Source: an uncultured Acetatifactor sp. (GTDB taxonomy: Bacteria; Bacillota; Clostridia; Lachnospirales; Lachnospiraceae). From it: a DNA stretch of 28,968 nt. The stretch is from the NCBI GenBank assembly GCA_910584435.1, contig CAJUAP010000052.1:1-28968 (forward strand), written 5' to 3'. The notes beneath the pieces are model-generated. The model made no database searches. It was not told where the DNA came from and saw only the letters and a list, made by a program, of their open reading frames with translations. Position 1 is the first letter of the stretch; the number at the start of each line of letters is the position of its first letter. A program made the position numbers and the translations under genes. Shown here one piece after another: positions 28,020-28,968 of this stretch.

Positions 28020-28424
28020 TTGCAGGTCATGGAAAAGTACAGGGACTATTTTAATGAATGGGATGCGGATGTGGCGTTTGGCGTCAACGGCAGGAATATC
28101 TTTTATGTGCTGGCATCCGGGGAGGAGTTTGAAACCTTCCTGTTTTTCCAGACGGCAGACCAGCTGGAGAAGGTCATACTGGGAACGATTGCAGAGAACC
28201 TGGATGTGATCCTGGGTGCCGGAATTGACGAGGTTAATGTGGGATTTTCGGCTGGGAATATGGATGAAAAGAGTGATAAGAGTATTGAATATTATCTGCC
28301 AGTGCTGGTGCAGAAGCTGGATGTCCTTTGCAGGGCGGGGGAAAACTGGTCCCACATGCTTCAGGTGACGTTCAATTCCATAAAGAATGTCTGTGCGGAT
28401 ATGACTGACAGGGAGAAGGAATAG
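27984..28424 (+). CDS. Unrecognised cytoplasmic protein
   Basis: A 146-residue acidic protein, starting in the second repeat copy with MSEEKVMEKEKILQVMEKY. It is an alpha/beta protein: a helix (residues 10-25), strands VAFGVNGRNIFYVLASGEE and TFLFFQTADQLEKVILGTIAENLDVIL, then GIDEVNVGFSAGN and a C-terminal helix pair (YYLPVLVQKLDVLC). No motif I recognise. GAGAAGGAAAAG precedes ATG 27984 as RBS. It follows the resolvase in the same direction, probably in one transcript. Accessory protein of the element; function unknown. Confidence 0.6.
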   Translation: MSEEKVMEKEKILQVMEKYRDYFNEWDADVAFGVNGRNIFYVLASGEEFETFLFFQTADQLEKVILGTIAENLDVILGAGIDEVNVGFSAGNMDEKSDKSIEYYLPVLVQKLDVLCRAGENWSHMLQVTFNSIKNVCADMTDREKE

Positions 28425-28539
28425 ACCGCAGCGGACTTTTCTGTTTAGATAAAATTTATAAAAAACTTGCGGAAAATTTCAAGGAAATAGAAGTAAGGGA
28501 ATCTTTATTATATAGAAACATATTTAAGGAGGGCTGTTT

Positions 28540-28773
28540 ATGAAGCAGGGTACATTGTTTTATGATAAGGGAAGTGGGAGGTACAATTTCCACTATATTG
28601 ATGAGGACGGCGATAAGCGTGATTATGGCGGTATCCACTGTGGGGAGGTCTTCGAGTTTAAGCTGAATGAAGTCTGGATTCCCGCCCGTGTGGAGATGGG
28701 CATGGACAGGGAATGGTATCTGGTGGGTCTGCCGGGACTGAAGCTGGACGGACTGGAGGTGAGGGTGGAGTAA
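28540..28773 (+). CDS. DUF5348-like small protein
   Basis: A 77-residue beta-rich protein. MKQGTLFYDKGSGRYNFHYI, then YGGIHCGEVFEFKLNEVWIPARVEM and EWYLVGLPGLKLDGLEVRVE follow the pattern I know as DUF5348 (GTL.YD..SGRY, then GxHCGExF......W.p.R.E and WYLvG..g..l.GL.VR). The family is common on Firmicute plasmids and ICEs; its role is not known. RBS AAGGAGGG before ATG 28540. It is set off from the previous gene by 115 AT-rich bases that may hold its promoter (TATTATATAG near 28507). Confidence 0.75.
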   Translation: MKQGTLFYDKGSGRYNFHYIDEDGDKRDYGGIHCGEVFEFKLNEVWIPARVEMGMDREWYLVGLPGLKLDGLEVRVE

Positions 28774-28883
28774 GCTGTCTGTAAAATTATATTACCAGTA
28801 TAATGACAAACCGAAGAATTGGTGTTATAGTGGTTACAGTTAGAAAACGAAGCGGACCGGATGAGTCCAGAAAGGAAAAGATC

Positions 28884-28968
28884 ATGACAACAGTTAATTT
28901 CGCTGCGAATGGTTTCGCATATTATCTGCATAGCGAACATTATGAGGCACTGTTCAGTAAAGAAAAAG
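28884..28968 (+). CDS. Start of a further gene, cut by the window end
   Basis: ATG 28884 follows AAAGGAAAAG and reads MTTVNFAANGFAYYLHSEHY then EALFSKEK to the window edge. It is in the same direction as the preceding genes and has an RBS, so it is probably real. The product cannot be named from 28 residues. TATAAT at 28799-28804 may belong to its promoter. Confidence 0.5.
   Translation, partial: MTTVNFAANGFAYYLHSEHYEALFSKEK

Overview
The window looks like part of an integrative or conjugative element (or conjugative plasmid) of a gut Firmicute, most likely a Lachnospiraceae-type Clostridium. The grounds are the AGGAGG-type ribosome binding sites, the moderate GC content, a ParM/ParR-like partition pair, a Tn916-type orf9-orf7-orf8 regulatory module, a cysteine-rich KTR protein, a DUF5348-type protein, and many LytTR, BlaI/M56 and FtsX families typical of that group. 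No relaxase, integrase or excisionase lies in the window, so the element type is inferred.

Layout. 1-3113: a possible group II intron scrap, then parM/parR-like genes and two paralogous divergent modules (XRE repressor facing a small acidic protein, with palindromic operators between). 3135-8773: OmpR-type response regulator, histidine kinase, ABC ATPase, large FtsX-type permease and a small membrane-anchored protein. 8774-15179: an ECF-type sigma factor, a membrane protein with a degenerate LytM/M23 domain, a lipoprotein, three hydrophobic ABC-2-like membrane proteins and an ABC ATPase. 15204-18255: CPBP (Abi/CAAX) membrane protease homologue, LytTR response regulator and AgrC-like kinase. 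18326-22448: two unrecognised or DUF-type proteins, an inserted methyltransferase/polyprenyl synthase pair, a frameshifted gene and a tiny lipoprotein. 22642-24758: BlaI/M56 pair. 24966-25610: KTR protein, then a gene-poor stretch with a run of tight hairpins. 25619-27074: Tn916-like orf9-orf7-orf8. 27166-28968: res-like site with serine resolvase, then small accessory genes.

The main unifying observation is a promoter-proximal element of two 15-bp direct repeats (ATCTGTnnnTCGGGG) exactly 20 bp apart. It occurs five times (3169, 8895, 15225, 18326, 25224). It precedes the first two-component/ABC operon, the sigma operon, the CPBP-LytTR-kinase operon, the 18470 gene and the hairpin-rich stretch. 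I infer a regulon, probably bound by the LytTR regulator at 16207 or the OmpR-type regulator at 3262. It would tie a membrane-stress or antimicrobial-peptide type response (ABC exporters, sigma factor, CPBP protease homologue) to one or two sensors. Three copies share 55-77 bp of nearly identical flanking DNA, and one sits next to a decayed copy of the LytTR gene start, so the operons seem to have been assembled by recombination between promoter modules.

A second unexpected signal is a family of 18-bp tandem repeats, each carrying an ATG, placed at or just before gene starts at four places (9697, 13689, 14449, 27949).
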